Source: JBBRDU01 sp038230335 (GTDB lineage Bacteria; Verrucomicrobiota; Verrucomicrobiia; Chthoniobacterales; UBA10450). From it: a stretch of DNA of 64,000 bases. Positions 44,506-54,170 of the stretch are shown one piece after another. The stretch is from the NCBI GenBank assembly GCA_038230335.1, contig JBBRNL010000012.1, forward strand, positions 1-64,000. Reading direction: 5' to 3'. A model generated the notes under the pieces. It was not told where the DNA came from. It did no database searches and worked only from the letters and a program-made list of their open reading frames with translations. Position 1 is the stretch's first letter, and every line of letters starts with the position of its first letter. The position numbers and the translations under genes are program-made.

Positions 44506-45756
44506 TCACCGTTGTGCAGCAATCCAGGCCATCGTCTTTCCCGCCAGCTTGTCGAACGCCGTCACGCACATTTCAAGATGCTCCTCCTTCGTATCTTCTA
44601 TCTTGTTATGACTAATGCCGTGCAGGCTTTGCACGAACATCATGACGGTGGGAACACCCGCCCGCGCGATCTCGGCCGCGTCGTGCAGGGGACCGGACGG
44701 CAGGCGGTGCGCTGGTGCGCCCGTTTCGCGGATTGCTTCATCGCAAAAGCGCAGAAGATCTTCATTGAACAAGACCGGTTCGATCTGCCAGAGCCTTTCC
44801 CATGAGACGGTCACGTTTCCTTCTTCGGCAAATCGCTCGCTCGCTTCTTTCGCTTCGCTGAACATTTTTGCCAGCGCCTTCGCGTCAAGGTGACGCTGAT
44901 CAAGCGTGATGCGGCATTCTTCGACCACGCTCGTAACGATTCCCGGCATGGTCGTGCACGAACCGATCGTGCAAACGCCGTTTCCGCTGCGTTCCGCAAT
45001 CTTGTATATCTCCGGGCTCATCCGGGCGGCCGCGAGGAATGCGTCGCGCCGGCGGTTCATTGGTGTGCTGCCGGAATGTGCGGCCTGTCCTTTAAACGTC
45101 ATGGCATGGCGTTCCACGCCGAACGTACCGAGCACCGTTCCGAGTGGAAGATCCAGATCTAAAAGCACAGGACCCTGTTCAATATGAAGTTCAAGATAAG
45201 CGGCGGCCCCATTCAGTTCGCTCCCTGAGTTTTTGACCTTTTCAAAATCAATGTCGTGCTCCTTCAAGGCATCGGGCAAGGCAATGCCGTCCCGGTCTTT
45301 GAGCGCGCGCGCCTCGTTCATATCGAGGTGGCCCGAGCATGCGGAGGAACCGAACAGACTTTTACCGAACCGCGCGCCTTCTTCGTCGGCCCAATCGACC
45401 AGTCTCACCGTGACCGGAGGCTTCCCTTTGTACTGCGCGTGGATCCGTCGAAGAATTTCGACTCCAGCGAATGTGTTCAAACAGCCATCGAGCCAGCCGC
45501 CATTCGGGACCGAGTCGATATGCCCGCCGATGAGGAGCGCCTTTTCGGAGTCGCCCGGCAGAGTGGCCCATAAATTTCCGGCCGCGTCATTGTGAACTTC
45601 GGCTGGGATTTCTTCGAGTTTCGTGCGCAACCACGTGCGTGCTTTTTTCCACGTCGGAGTAAACGCGACGCGCTGCGCGCCATTCTCATCGGCCGTCAGC
45701 GCGCGCAATTCCTTTAGCTCCGTGACTGTTCTTTTCGAATTCAAGGAGGCTGCCAT
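44506..45756 (-). CDS. M20-family Zn-dependent amidohydrolase, probable beta-ureidopropionase
   Basis: 416 residues from the ATG at 45756. The family (allantoate amidohydrolase, N-carbamoyl amino acid hydrolase, beta-ureidopropionase) is shown by metal ligands His79 in GGHIDSVPNGG, Asp90, and Glu125/Glu126 in WADEEGARFG, plus HIEQGPVL and AHSGSTPMNRRRDA. Since allantoicase is present for allantoate, this enzyme most likely hydrolyses N-carbamoyl-beta-alanine to beta-alanine, CO2 and ammonia. Allantoate or ureidoglycolate remain alternatives. An upstream reading to 45855 runs into repeat DNA and is rejected. Confidence 0.85.
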   Translation of the reverse strand: MAASLNSKRTVTELKELRALTADENGAQRVAFTPTWKKARTWLRTKLEEIPAEVHNDAAGNLWATLPGDSEKALLIGGHIDSVPNGGWLDGCLNTFAGVEILRRIHAQYKGKPPVTVRLVDWADEEGARFGKSLFGSSACSGHLDMNEARALKDRDGIALPDALKEHDIDFEKVKNSGSELNGAAAYLELHIEQGPVLLDLDLPLGTVLGTFGVERHAMTFKGQAAHSGSTPMNRRRDAFLAAARMSPEIYKIAERSGNGVCTIGSCTTMPGIVTSVVEECRITLDQRHLDAKALAKMFSEAKEASERFAEEGNVTVSWERLWQIEPVLFNEDLLRFCDEAIRETGAPAHRLPSGPLHDAAEIARAGVPTVMMFVQSLHGISHNKIEDTKEEHLEMCVTAFDKLAGKTMAWIAAQR

Positions 45757-45814
45757 GGCGCCTATAGTCTGCGATGGCACGTTGGGGGAGTGCGAGTTTT
45801 TTGTCGCACGAAGA

Positions 45815-45897
45815 GGCAGGCGGTGCGCCCGCCCTACAACGTCATGCAGCGCCACTCGACAATGCCAGCCGTTTGTAGGGCAAGCGCACCGCCTGCC
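45815..45897. repeat. 24-base inverted repeat between the M20 hydrolase and adenine deaminase genes
   Basis: The arms are at 45815-45838 (starting GGCAGGCGGTGCGC) and 45874-45897 (ending GCGCACCGCCTGCC). They match over 24 positions with two mismatches, around a 35-base loop. The TGTAGGGC core is like dispersed palindromes seen in Verrucomicrobia and Acidobacteria. It occupies the whole gap and could form a strong hairpin that separates the purine and pyrimidine transcripts. Confidence 0.8.
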
Positions 45898-45902
45898 GGT
45901 CT

Positions 45903-47615
45903 TTAATCTGCAATCAACGCGGTCAGTTTGAGATTGATCGCATCCACGAGGCCCTGATCCGTGAGTTTCAATTCCGGAATCGGCGAAAGGCTCATAAAGG
46001 AGAGGGTCATGAACGGCGCATCGAGTTTGCAGCCGAGGCGGGCAGCCGCGGCATTTAGTTCGGAGATCTTCTCGATCACCTTTTCCAAAGGTTGATCGGA
46101 AACGAGACCCGCGATGGGCAAGGGAAGTGCAGCCTCTATTTTACCGTTGGTCACTACAACCTGGCCTCCACGCATTCCCTCCAAAGCTTTGATCGCCGCA
46201 ATAATATCATCATCGTTGGTCCCGACCACGACCACATTGTGTGCGTCGTGCGCCACGGTGGAACCAAGCGCGCCGCCTTGGAGGCCGAAACCGCGCACAA
46301 ATCCCACTCCGACATTGCCGGTGGCGCGGTGGCGCTCGACCACGACCAGTTTTAAAATATCTCGCGCCGTGTCGGACACCATTTGTCCGTCAACGGTCTT
46401 GGGAGCTTCCAGCGCCGTCTTCGTCACAATCTGATGCGGCACAATTTCGATCACCCTGATTTTCCTGGCGCCGTTCGCCGGCAACTCGAAATCCTTCGGA
46501 GCGTTATAGCGCAGGTTCATCGTGCTGCGTGGCTGCGCGACCTCGGGCGGTTTCTCTCCGGTGTATTGACCGTTTTTGGCGACCAGTTTGCCTTTCTTGT
46601 AAACGCGCTGGATCGACATCTTCTCCAAATCGTCGAGCACGGTAAAATCCGCCCAGAAACGCGGAGCGATCGCCCCGTGATTCTTCAATCGATAATGCCG
46701 TGCCGTATTGATCGTCCCCATCTGAAGCGCCGTAATTGGCGGAAGACCGCACGCAATGGCCTTGCGAATCGAGTGATCGATGTGGCCTTCACGCACGAGG
46801 TCGCCCGGCAGTTTGTCGTCTGTGGCGAATGAGCAGTTGGCGGAGTTCTGCGCGGTCACGAGCCCGATGATATGTTCGAGATTGCGCTCGGTACTTCCTT
46901 CGCGCACGAGCAAATGAAGGCCGAGTCGCAATTTTTCGCGCGCTTCCTCCAGCTCGGTGCTTTCGTGATCAGATCGAATGCCAGCGAGCGCGTAGGCGTT
47001 GAGATTTTTTCCGCGCAGACCCGGCGCGTGGCCGTCGATGACCTTGCCTTTGCCCGCTTTGATCTTGGCCAGTTCACTGTCCATCCCGAGGAAAACGCCG
47101 GGATAATTCATCAACTCGGCAACGCCGGCGATGCGATCGTCCGCCATCATGAGCGCAAGATCGTCCGCCGTGAAACGAGCGCCGGCCGTCTCCAGGTGAG
47201 TCGCCGGGACGCAGGACGGCAGCATGATAAAGAAATCGATCGGAAGGTTCCTGCTCGATTCGAGCACGTAACGAATCCCATCCAGGCCGAGCACGTTGGC
47301 GTATTCGTGGGGATCGATCACCATCGCGCCTGTGCCGTGTGGTACCACGGCGCGCACAAACTCGGGCAACGTGACCATGGCGCTTTCCACATGGAAGTGG
47401 CCGTCAATCAGACTGGGCGCGAGATAAGCGCCGTCCAAATCAATCGTCTCCCTCGCTTCGTAATCACCGATGCCAACCACCCGCCCGTCATCCACCGCCA
47501 CGTTCGCGGCATAGATCTCGCCGCTCATCACGTTGACGAGTTGCGCGTTCTTAAAGAGCAGCTCCGCTGGTTCCTCGCCGCGCGCGACGCTGAGCTTGTG
47601 CTGAAGGTGCCTCAC
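45903..47615 (-). CDS. ade: Adenine deaminase
   Basis: 570 residues if the GTG at 47615 is used; that GTG overlaps the xanthine dehydrogenase stop (GTGA), supporting the choice. Metal ligands in DGHFHVESAM (His73, His75), YPGVFLGMDSEL, GHAPGLRGKNLNAYALAGI, SDHEST, ATDDKLPGDLV and HDAHNVVVVGTND are family hallmarks. It converts adenine to hypoxanthine, the substrate for the coupled xanthine dehydrogenase, with release of ammonia. It is transcribed last in the purine run; the following gap contains a large inverted repeat. Confidence 0.94.
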   Translation of the reverse strand: MRHLQHKLSVARGEEPAELLFKNAQLVNVMSGEIYAANVAVDDGRVVGIGDYEARETIDLDGAYLAPSLIDGHFHVESAMVTLPEFVRAVVPHGTGAMVIDPHEYANVLGLDGIRYVLESSRNLPIDFFIMLPSCVPATHLETAGARFTADDLALMMADDRIAGVAELMNYPGVFLGMDSELAKIKAGKGKVIDGHAPGLRGKNLNAYALAGIRSDHESTELEEAREKLRLGLHLLVREGSTERNLEHIIGLVTAQNSANCSFATDDKLPGDLVREGHIDHSIRKAIACGLPPITALQMGTINTARHYRLKNHGAIAPRFWADFTVLDDLEKMSIQRVYKKGKLVAKNGQYTGEKPPEVAQPRSTMNLRYNAPKDFELPANGARKIRVIEIVPHQIVTKTALEAPKTVDGQMVSDTARDILKLVVVERHRATGNVGVGFVRGFGLQGGALGSTVAHDAHNVVVVGTNDDDIIAAIKALEGMRGGQVVVTNGKIEAALPLPIAGLVSDQPLEKVIEKISELNAAAARLGCKLDAPFMTLSFMSLSPIPELKLTDQGLVDAINLKLTALIAD

Positions 47616-50600
47616 GTCAGGACCTGCTCCGCGCTGGCGTGCTCTGGAACTTCGGCGCCGGACTTGCCGTCGCCCCGAGCCCCTGCAATCGCGTTGGAAA
47701 TCGCTTCGCAAGTCGCGGGGGAGGCCAGATGAATTTCCCGGCCGGGCTGACCGAAGGCCGCGATCGCATCGCGAATGGCTTCGCGTACCGAGAAAGCAAG
47801 CATGAGCGGTGGCTCTCCCACGGCCTTGCTCCCGTGAATCACATTGGCCTGTGTTGCTTCGGACAAAAACGCGACATTAAAAATCTGCGGCATGTCACCG
47901 ATCGCCGGGATCTTGTAGGTGTCAGGGGAATGAGTGAGCAACTGCCCTTTGGAATCCCAGACCAGTTCCTCCGCCGTTAACCATCCGGCGCCCTGGACGA
48001 AGCCGCCCTCGATCTGTCCGCGCGCCACGCCACGATTCACCGCGTCGCCCGCATCTTGCAGAATGTCGACGCGCGTGATCTGCATCATGCCGGTGAAGCC
48101 ATCGACCTCCACTTCGGTAACGGCCGCGCCCACCGCAAAGTAGTGGAAGGGCTTGCCGCGCCCGGTCTCTCGATCAAAATGAATATCCGGAGTGCGGTAA
48201 AAACCGGTCGCGCTCAAACTCGTGCGTGCGAAGTAGGCGCGTTGAAAAAGTTCGGCCTGGGGAATTTCCACGTCAGGTGCATCCGCATCGGAAATCGCAT
48301 TGTTTGTGAACAAGATCCTACTCTCGGCCGGAGTGCGATGGTTTTTCTCTTTCAGCATTTCCACCGCGAACGGCAGGAGGCGCGAACGCAAAATGTCGCA
48401 GCCATTTTTGACCGCCGCACCGTTTAAATCAGTTCCACAGGAAGCAGCCGTGGCTGATGTATTAGGCACCTTGTCCGTGCGCGTGTTCATCACGCGAACG
48501 CGCTCAGACGTGAGACCCAACTCCCGGGCCGCGATGGCGCGAATATTCGTATGCACGCCTTGTCCCATTTCCGTGCCGCCATGATTGATCTGCGCCGTTC
48601 CATCCTGATAAAGGTGGATGAGCGCTCCGGCCTGGTTGAGATGAGTAGTGGTGAAGGAAATCCCGAACTTTACTGGTGTCATGGCGAGGCCACGTTTCCG
48701 ATGTGGGTGTTGTTCGTTCCACTTTCGCAATGCGATCCGCCGCGTGTCGAAATCGCTCGATTCAGTGAGTTCGCGCCAGACCCGCTGAATGCGATTGTCT
48801 TCAATCTCCTGCCCGTATGGCGTGGTGTTCGTTTCGCCCGTCCCGCGATAAAGATTTCGCGCGCGCACCGTTTCCGGGGCGATCCCGGTGCGTCGCGCCA
48901 CGCGATCCAGGATTTCCTCGATCACGAACATGCCTTGAGGCCCGCCGAATCCGCGGAAGGCGGTGTTGGACGCCAGGTTCGTTTTGGCGACCGCTCCGCT
49001 GAAGGCGACGTGCGGGATATAATATGAGTTATCGAGATGGAAGACGGCGCGATCGGTCACGGCGCGCGACAAATCGAGAGACCAGCCACCGTTGGAAAAC
49101 AAGTTTACTTCGGCCGCGTGCAGCAGGCCATCGGGACCGAAGCCGACCCGAAATTTTCCGAGGAACGGATGGCGCTTGCCTGTAATCATCATGTCTTGAT
49201 CGCGGTTCAATCGGAAACGGACTTTGCGTCCGGTCTTGCTCGCAGCCAGAGCGGCGAGCGCGGCAATGGTGGCGGCCTGTGTTTCTTTCCCGCCAAACCC
49301 TCCACCCATGCGGGGGCACTCGATGACCACGCTGTGCATGGGGAGCGCGAGCACGTGCGCAACGATGTGCTGAACTTCGGAAGGATGTTGCGTGGATGAG
49401 CTGACGAATATTGTGCCGTCCTCGCCGCACTCGGCCCAGGCCGCGTTCGTTTCGAGATAAAAATGATCCTGTCCGCCGAACGAGATTTCCCCTTCCAGTT
49501 GCAAAGGCGCATCGCGCAAAGCCGTCTCAACATCACCGCGTCGGATGTGATTAGGCTCCGTGTGAAAACTTTTCCCGGCGATCGCTTCTTCGATGGCGAA
49601 GATCGGCGGGAGCGCCTCGTACTCGACGATCACCTGCGCGGCCGCCGCCCGGCAAAGCTCCGCCGTCTCGCCCACGACAAGGGCAATAATTTGACCGTGG
49701 TAGAATGCTTCCTTGTCGGCCAAAAGGATTTCGTCATGGCGAACTGCTCCCACGTCATTCAATCCCGGGACATCCTCGGCCAGGAGGACCGCGCAAATGC
49801 CCGGCATGTTTCGAGCGGCTGAAACGTCGCGCCGCATGATGCGGGCATGCGCGTGTGGAGAACAGACCGGCCAGACTTCCAGCATGTTGTGGCCGCAGGG
49901 AAGATCGTCCACGTAGATGGCCTGGCCGGTCGTGTGTTTATGTCCGCTCTCGTGCGGCAGAGCGGGTTCGCGTTCTCCTAACGAACGAGCTATCGCCTGA
50001 GCGGGCTGGGCTTCGCGCTCGTCATGAAAAAATTTGTGCAGGAGGTTCGTAATGAGTCGTCCACGGAAGGCGGCGTGGCCGCGCACGTCGGATATGGGAG
50101 TGAACTCTTGCGTGAGAATGGGCAGGACCGCGTGCAGCGTCGCTTCGCCCCATTTTCGGCCTAGCAACGCTTCTTCCGTCCGTCGTGCGCGCGCCGGCAG
50201 GGCGGCGACCCCGCCAAAGGCCAGCCGCACGTGAGTGATCACTCCAGTTTCGTCGAGTCCCATGCTAAAGCAGGCGGCCACCGTGCTGATGTCCATTTCC
50301 CGACGCTTCGAAACCTTGTAGAATTTGCGGCGAAGCCCTGCATGTTTCCGAGATCGAGGAATCAAAATCGTTTTTAAAATTTCCCCCGAAGTGAGGGTTG
50401 TCTTGCGATAGGAGACAAAGAAATCCTCCATCGACACGACGCGTTCGCCGCTGGCCGAAGCGAGGACAAGGCGCGCGCCCAGCGCTAACAGGACGGGCGC
50501 ACAGTCTCCGATGGGAGAGGCGGTCACAAGATTCCCCCCCATGGTGGCGCGGTTGCGAATCTGCCGTGAGCCGAAAAGATGGAGCATGTCCGCGATCTCG

Positions 50601-51415
50601 GGAAATTCCGCACCGATCGCTTCATCCACACGCGTCAGCGTGGCGGCCGCTCCGATGCTCCATTCGTCCGGGCTCGAGATGATTTTCCCCAACTCGGAAA
50701 TTCCTTCGACCGAGATGAGGGTTGGGAACTTGTGATAACGCTTCGTAATGTCGAGGCCGAGCTCGGTCGCGCCGGCGATGAGCCGGCCTTCCGGATATTT
50801 CGCCATCAAGGCGAATAACTGTTTGAGAGAAACCGGTCGCAGGAATTTCTCGCCCTTGTGCGAATACTTCAAGGGGGCGAGCCGGCGTGGTGCGCTCGCT
50901 AGTTGAGTTGCGAACGCATCTTTGTCGGTGCGTTGCGCAAAAGCGTCGGCGGCGGCGTCGCGAATGGCGCGGTAGCCGGTGCAGCGGCACAGGTTTCCGC
51001 ATAACTGTTCGTCCAGTTGAGCAGATGTCTTGAGATTCTTGCGATAGAAGCCCTCAAACATCGACATGATGAAACCGGGCGTGCAATAGCCGCATTGTGA
51101 GCCGTGGTTATCGACCATGGCCTGTTGGACCGGGTGCAATCGATCGCCCGCTACTCCTTCCACCGTCACAACCTCCCGGCCCGCCATGAGGGGAAGTGGA
51201 ACGAGACAGCTGTTAATCGATCGGTAGCACAATTTGCCTTTGCCATCGCGATCTATGATTGCGACGGAACAGGCCCCGCAGTCGCCTTCCGCGCAGCCTT
51301 CCTTCGAACCGGTTAGGCCGCCGCTCCGCAGCCAGTCGAGCAACGTAGTATTAGGCGAAACCGAATCGACGCGAACCTCTTTACCGTTCAGTCGGAATTC
51401 GAGCGCGTTGTCCAT
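47612..51415 (-). CDS. xdh: Single-chain molybdenum xanthine dehydrogenase
   Basis: 1267 residues in one chain. Domains in order: a plant-type 2Fe-2S domain (Cys41, 46, 49, 70), a second 2Fe-2S domain (Cys108, 111, 143, 145), a FAD domain (RLIAGATELGLDIT, MGGNLVTASPIGDCAP, ~190-470) and a molybdopterin domain from ~510 (GGGFGGKE, TTHLNQAGALIHL, catalytic Glu1201 in AVGEPPLMLAF). It oxidises hypoxanthine to xanthine and to urate with NAD+. Most bacteria use two or three subunits; the single chain recalls eukaryotic enzymes. XdhC, its maturation factor, is 5 kb away. The start overlaps the upstream stop by one base. Confidence 0.94.
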   Translation of the reverse strand: MDNALEFRLNGKEVRVDSVSPNTTLLDWLRSGGLTGSKEGCAEGDCGACSVAIIDRDGKGKLCYRSINSCLVPLPLMAGREVVTVEGVAGDRLHPVQQAMVDNHGSQCGYCTPGFIMSMFEGFYRKNLKTSAQLDEQLCGNLCRCTGYRAIRDAAADAFAQRTDKDAFATQLASAPRRLAPLKYSHKGEKFLRPVSLKQLFALMAKYPEGRLIAGATELGLDITKRYHKFPTLISVEGISELGKIISSPDEWSIGAAATLTRVDEAIGAEFPEIADMLHLFGSRQIRNRATMGGNLVTASPIGDCAPVLLALGARLVLASASGERVVSMEDFFVSYRKTTLTSGEILKTILIPRSRKHAGLRRKFYKVSKRREMDISTVAACFSMGLDETGVITHVRLAFGGVAALPARARRTEEALLGRKWGEATLHAVLPILTQEFTPISDVRGHAAFRGRLITNLLHKFFHDEREAQPAQAIARSLGEREPALPHESGHKHTTGQAIYVDDLPCGHNMLEVWPVCSPHAHARIMRRDVSAARNMPGICAVLLAEDVPGLNDVGAVRHDEILLADKEAFYHGQIIALVVGETAELCRAAAAQVIVEYEALPPIFAIEEAIAGKSFHTEPNHIRRGDVETALRDAPLQLEGEISFGGQDHFYLETNAAWAECGEDGTIFVSSSTQHPSEVQHIVAHVLALPMHSVVIECPRMGGGFGGKETQAATIAALAALAASKTGRKVRFRLNRDQDMMITGKRHPFLGKFRVGFGPDGLLHAAEVNLFSNGGWSLDLSRAVTDRAVFHLDNSYYIPHVAFSGAVAKTNLASNTAFRGFGGPQGMFVIEEILDRVARRTGIAPETVRARNLYRGTGETNTTPYGQEIEDNRIQRVWRELTESSDFDTRRIALRKWNEQHPHRKRGLAMTPVKFGISFTTTHLNQAGALIHLYQDGTAQINHGGTEMGQGVHTNIRAIAARELGLTSERVRVMNTRTDKVPNTSATAASCGTDLNGAAVKNGCDILRSRLLPFAVEMLKEKNHRTPAESRILFTNNAISDADAPDVEIPQAELFQRAYFARTSLSATGFYRTPDIHFDRETGRGKPFHYFAVGAAVTEVEVDGFTGMMQITRVDILQDAGDAVNRGVARGQIEGGFVQGAGWLTAEELVWDSKGQLLTHSPDTYKIPAIGDMPQIFNVAFLSEATQANVIHGSKAVGEPPLMLAFSVREAIRDAIAAFGQPGREIHLASPATCEAISNAIAGARGDGKSGAEVPEHASAEQVLT

Positions 51416-52770
51416 TAACCGCGACGGCCTTGCAAGATTTTCAGGAAAGAACGCGAACGCAATTCTTCCATGGTCAGACCCGTGGCCAAGGCTTCGCTTT
51501 CGCTAATCGCGCCACAGGCGAGACCGCGCAGAAAAAAATTGAGAAGACCCTGGCCGGTGGCTGCATCGTCGAAGACGTCGCCGAAAAGCGAGGCGAGTGC
51601 GGCCTTCTCGACAAAAGCGGTCAGCCGGTTCGCGGCGCTCTCCAGTCCGGCCAAAAAGAAAAGATAAACGGCTGCGTAACGAGTAACCAGCTGAGCGGGG
51701 TGCAGGTCCCACCCTTGATAGAAACCGGTGCGCAGGGAATGAAGATTATCCTCGAAGCCGCGACGCCACGCCTGATGCACTGCTTCGCGATTGGCCTGCT
51801 CCTGTTCGGCCGTGAGCTTGCCGCCCGGCACGGCGCGGTGCGGACCGACCGGGAGAATATTGGTCGCGCCATCGGAAAGGTGAGTGCCGGTGCCGGCCAG
51901 CGACACGAGCATCATCTGGCGAGCGAAATCGCAAGCCGGGTGGCCCATCGCCTGGTAGGCAGCGGTGATCCCGCTCGAAGCGGTATAATCGTAAACGCCG
52001 AAATGCACGCTTCCGCATCTTCCGTCGGCCGCATCAACCATGGCATGCAAGGCAATCTCGCCATGCGAATTGATGATGGACTGCGGCGTCTCGATCATCG
52101 GTTCGATCTTGAGTGAACCGGTCGGTAGTCCGGCCTTCCTTTCGAGCAACGCGAAGAGGCGCACGGCCGCGTGCATCTGCTCGGGCACTTGAATTTTCGG
52201 AACGGTCACGACGAAGTTGTTCGGAAGTTTTCCGGTGGTCTCCGTGGCCAATGAGGTAATGAAAATGTCGAGTGTGCGAAAACTGCGCGTGCGCAGGTCT
52301 TCGTTGAGCGGTTTGATGCGAATGCCAATGAAGGGCGGGAGAGTTCCATTGCGCATTCCTTGCGCGACTTCCAATGCGCTGGAGGCGGCGTGTTGATCTT
52401 CCTCGTCGTCGGGCCGGTTCCCGTAACCGTCTTCGAAATCGAGACGGAAATCCTCCACCGGCTCGCGTTGCAGCTTCTCTACAATCCGATCGTAAATCTT
52501 TCGCATGAGCGCCTTGTCCTCGCTCAAACCGAGTGCGCTCGTGAGCGCGGTCGCGTCGGGTGCATGCTCGCGCAGGCTGCGCTGCGCCACCTCACCCAGT
52601 TTCTGCGCCGAATCAGCCTTGAAAAGGTGCGCTCCGCCGTAAACTGTGTGAACCGCCTGGCGCCGGTCCGATTCGCCCGGATAGCGGCGCATGAATTCCT
52701 TGTTGGCCGCGCTCAGCTCGGCCACGACGGAAGCAAGTTCGTTTGAAGTAATGCTGGTGCGAGGTGTCAA
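51415..52770 (-). CDS. DUF6986-type aldolase/citrate-lyase-like protein in the purine operon
   Basis: 451 residues starting with TTG at 52770. The middle resembles the HpcH/HpaI aldolase-citrate lyase fold: FRLDFEDGYGNRPDDEE, IGIRIKPLN, VTVPKIQVPEQ, KIEPMIETPQSI and SVHFGVYDYTAS. I recall this family (DUF6986) from allantoin clusters of actinobacteria, but its activity is not known to me. It lies between allantoinase and xanthine dehydrogenase with a one-base overlap to the latter. It may act on ureidoglycolate or glyoxylate, since no ureidoglycolate lyase is seen; malate-synthase-like chemistry is another possibility. Confidence 0.8.
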   Translation of the reverse strand: MTPRTSITSNELASVVAELSAANKEFMRRYPGESDRRQAVHTVYGGAHLFKADSAQKLGEVAQRSLREHAPDATALTSALGLSEDKALMRKIYDRIVEKLQREPVEDFRLDFEDGYGNRPDDEEDQHAASSALEVAQGMRNGTLPPFIGIRIKPLNEDLRTRSFRTLDIFITSLATETTGKLPNNFVVTVPKIQVPEQMHAAVRLFALLERKAGLPTGSLKIEPMIETPQSIINSHGEIALHAMVDAADGRCGSVHFGVYDYTASSGITAAYQAMGHPACDFARQMMLVSLAGTGTHLSDGATNILPVGPHRAVPGGKLTAEQEQANREAVHQAWRRGFEDNLHSLRTGFYQGWDLHPAQLVTRYAAVYLFFLAGLESAANRLTAFVEKAALASLFGDVFDDAATGQGLLNFFLRGLACGAISESEALATGLTMEELRSRSFLKILQGRRG

Positions 52771-52807
52771 AGCGGTCGGCGATTAACGTCTTTATAATAA
52801 TTGCAGC

Positions 52808-54130
52808 TCATGAAGGATCCGGCCTAACGAAGTGACCACCGGCTCGAGGGATAATATTAACACCATCGAAAATTGTCTGCCCGCGTAAAATCGTGCGAAC
52901 CACGCGGCAACGCAGTTTATGGCCGAGGTAGGGGCTCTGACGATGCCGGTAGCGCAGGGTCCCGGCCGAAATCATGTCGCCATTCTCCGGATCCATGAAT
53001 GTCAGGTCCGCGTCTTTTCCCAGGACGATCCCACCTTTGGCGGCAATCCGGAACCGCTCCGCCACGTTACGGCTGGTCCAACCGGCGATTTGTTCGGGTG
53101 TTATTTCCTGTTCCGGATCCTGCGCGGCATTGACCAGCAACGGCAACAAATGCTGGCAACTCGAGATCCCGCCCCAGACTTGGAAAAAATTGGAACTTTC
53201 TTTCATTTCCGACGGAGAAGGAGAGTGATCCGAGCCGATTGTGGTCACGTCGGGTAGGCGACTCCACAAGCCGCGCTGCTCTGCGATGGAGCGGAGCGGG
53301 GGAGCACATTTCGCGGTTGCGCCGATGTCCTGCATATCAGTTCCGCATAGCACAAGATAATGAGGGCAAGTTTCGCACGTCACGTCCACACCTTTCGCGC
53401 GCGCTTCCGCCACGAGCTCTACGCCGCTGCCGCAGCTCACATGCACGATGTGCAGACGACACCCGGTTTCGTGAGCGACTTCGATGGCCGAGCGAATGGC
53501 TTCCAGTTCAGCTTCAACGGGGCGGCTTTCGAGGTAGTCGGCCACCGTGGTCTGGCCGGCAGACAATCGAGCTTCGGTCAGCGCCCGTGTCATTTCTTCA
53601 GACTCGGCGTGAACCGCCACAAGCATTCCGAGATCAGCGGCAATGCGCATGCCCTCGCGGAGCGTCGCGAGATTTACATGGGGAAAATCGTCGATGCCAC
53701 TGTTGCACATGAACGCTTTCAGGCCGACCACTCCGCGGTCGCGCAGCGCCTCGAGTTGACTGCTGTTTCCGGGAACCAGTCCGCCCCAGAGCCCGAAGTC
53801 CACGATCGAATTTTGCCCAGCCGCGGCACGTTTTACGTCGAAACTCCGTGCGTCAATCGTAGGCGGATGCGCGTTCAGCGGCATATCAAACACAGTGGTG
53901 GTGCCGCCCGCAGCGGCCGCGTGTGAGCCCGTCTCGAAACCTTCCCAATCGGTTCGCCCTGGCTCGTTGAAATGAACGTGCGCATCGATCACGCCTGCGA
54001 ACACAGCCAGCCCGCTCGCATCAAATTCTTCGACGGCCGAGCCTTTAAGATTTGGACCGATCGCGACGAATTTCCCATCGCTGATTCCAATGTCTTGCCC
54101 GCTCCGCACGAGCACATCGAAATCACTCAT
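52808..54130 (-). CDS. allB: Allantoinase
   Basis: 440 residues. Hydrolyses the hydantoin ring of allantoin to allantoate. Amidohydrolase metal site: His51 and His53 in DAHVHFNEPGR, carboxylated Lys138 in GLKAFMCNSG, VAVHAES, IVHVSCGSGV and GSDHSPSP; TTTVFDMPLNAHPPT is a strong allantoinase signature. Length is normal. Transcribed after allantoicase (40-base gap) and before the aldolase-like gene (37-base gap). Confidence 0.95.
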   Translation of the reverse strand: MSDFDVLVRSGQDIGISDGKFVAIGPNLKGSAVEEFDASGLAVFAGVIDAHVHFNEPGRTDWEGFETGSHAAAAGGTTTVFDMPLNAHPPTIDARSFDVKRAAAGQNSIVDFGLWGGLVPGNSSQLEALRDRGVVGLKAFMCNSGIDDFPHVNLATLREGMRIAADLGMLVAVHAESEEMTRALTEARLSAGQTTVADYLESRPVEAELEAIRSAIEVAHETGCRLHIVHVSCGSGVELVAEARAKGVDVTCETCPHYLVLCGTDMQDIGATAKCAPPLRSIAEQRGLWSRLPDVTTIGSDHSPSPSEMKESSNFFQVWGGISSCQHLLPLLVNAAQDPEQEITPEQIAGWTSRNVAERFRIAAKGGIVLGKDADLTFMDPENGDMISAGTLRYRHRQSPYLGHKLRCRVVRTILRGQTIFDGVNIIPRAGGHFVRPDPS

Positions 54131-54170
54131 GGTGCGCCTTTGTCCGGCCGCACGTTGATTACGGCAAAGA

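Noticed and set aside
44506..45756. Allantoate amidohydrolase as the primary call
   Set aside because: Allantoicase already handles allantoate here, and the gene sits beside preA; beta-ureidopropionase fits better, though the family cannot be separated by eye.
46872..47732. + strand open frame of 286 codons
   Set aside because: Antisense to adenine deaminase and the XDH end; no motif.
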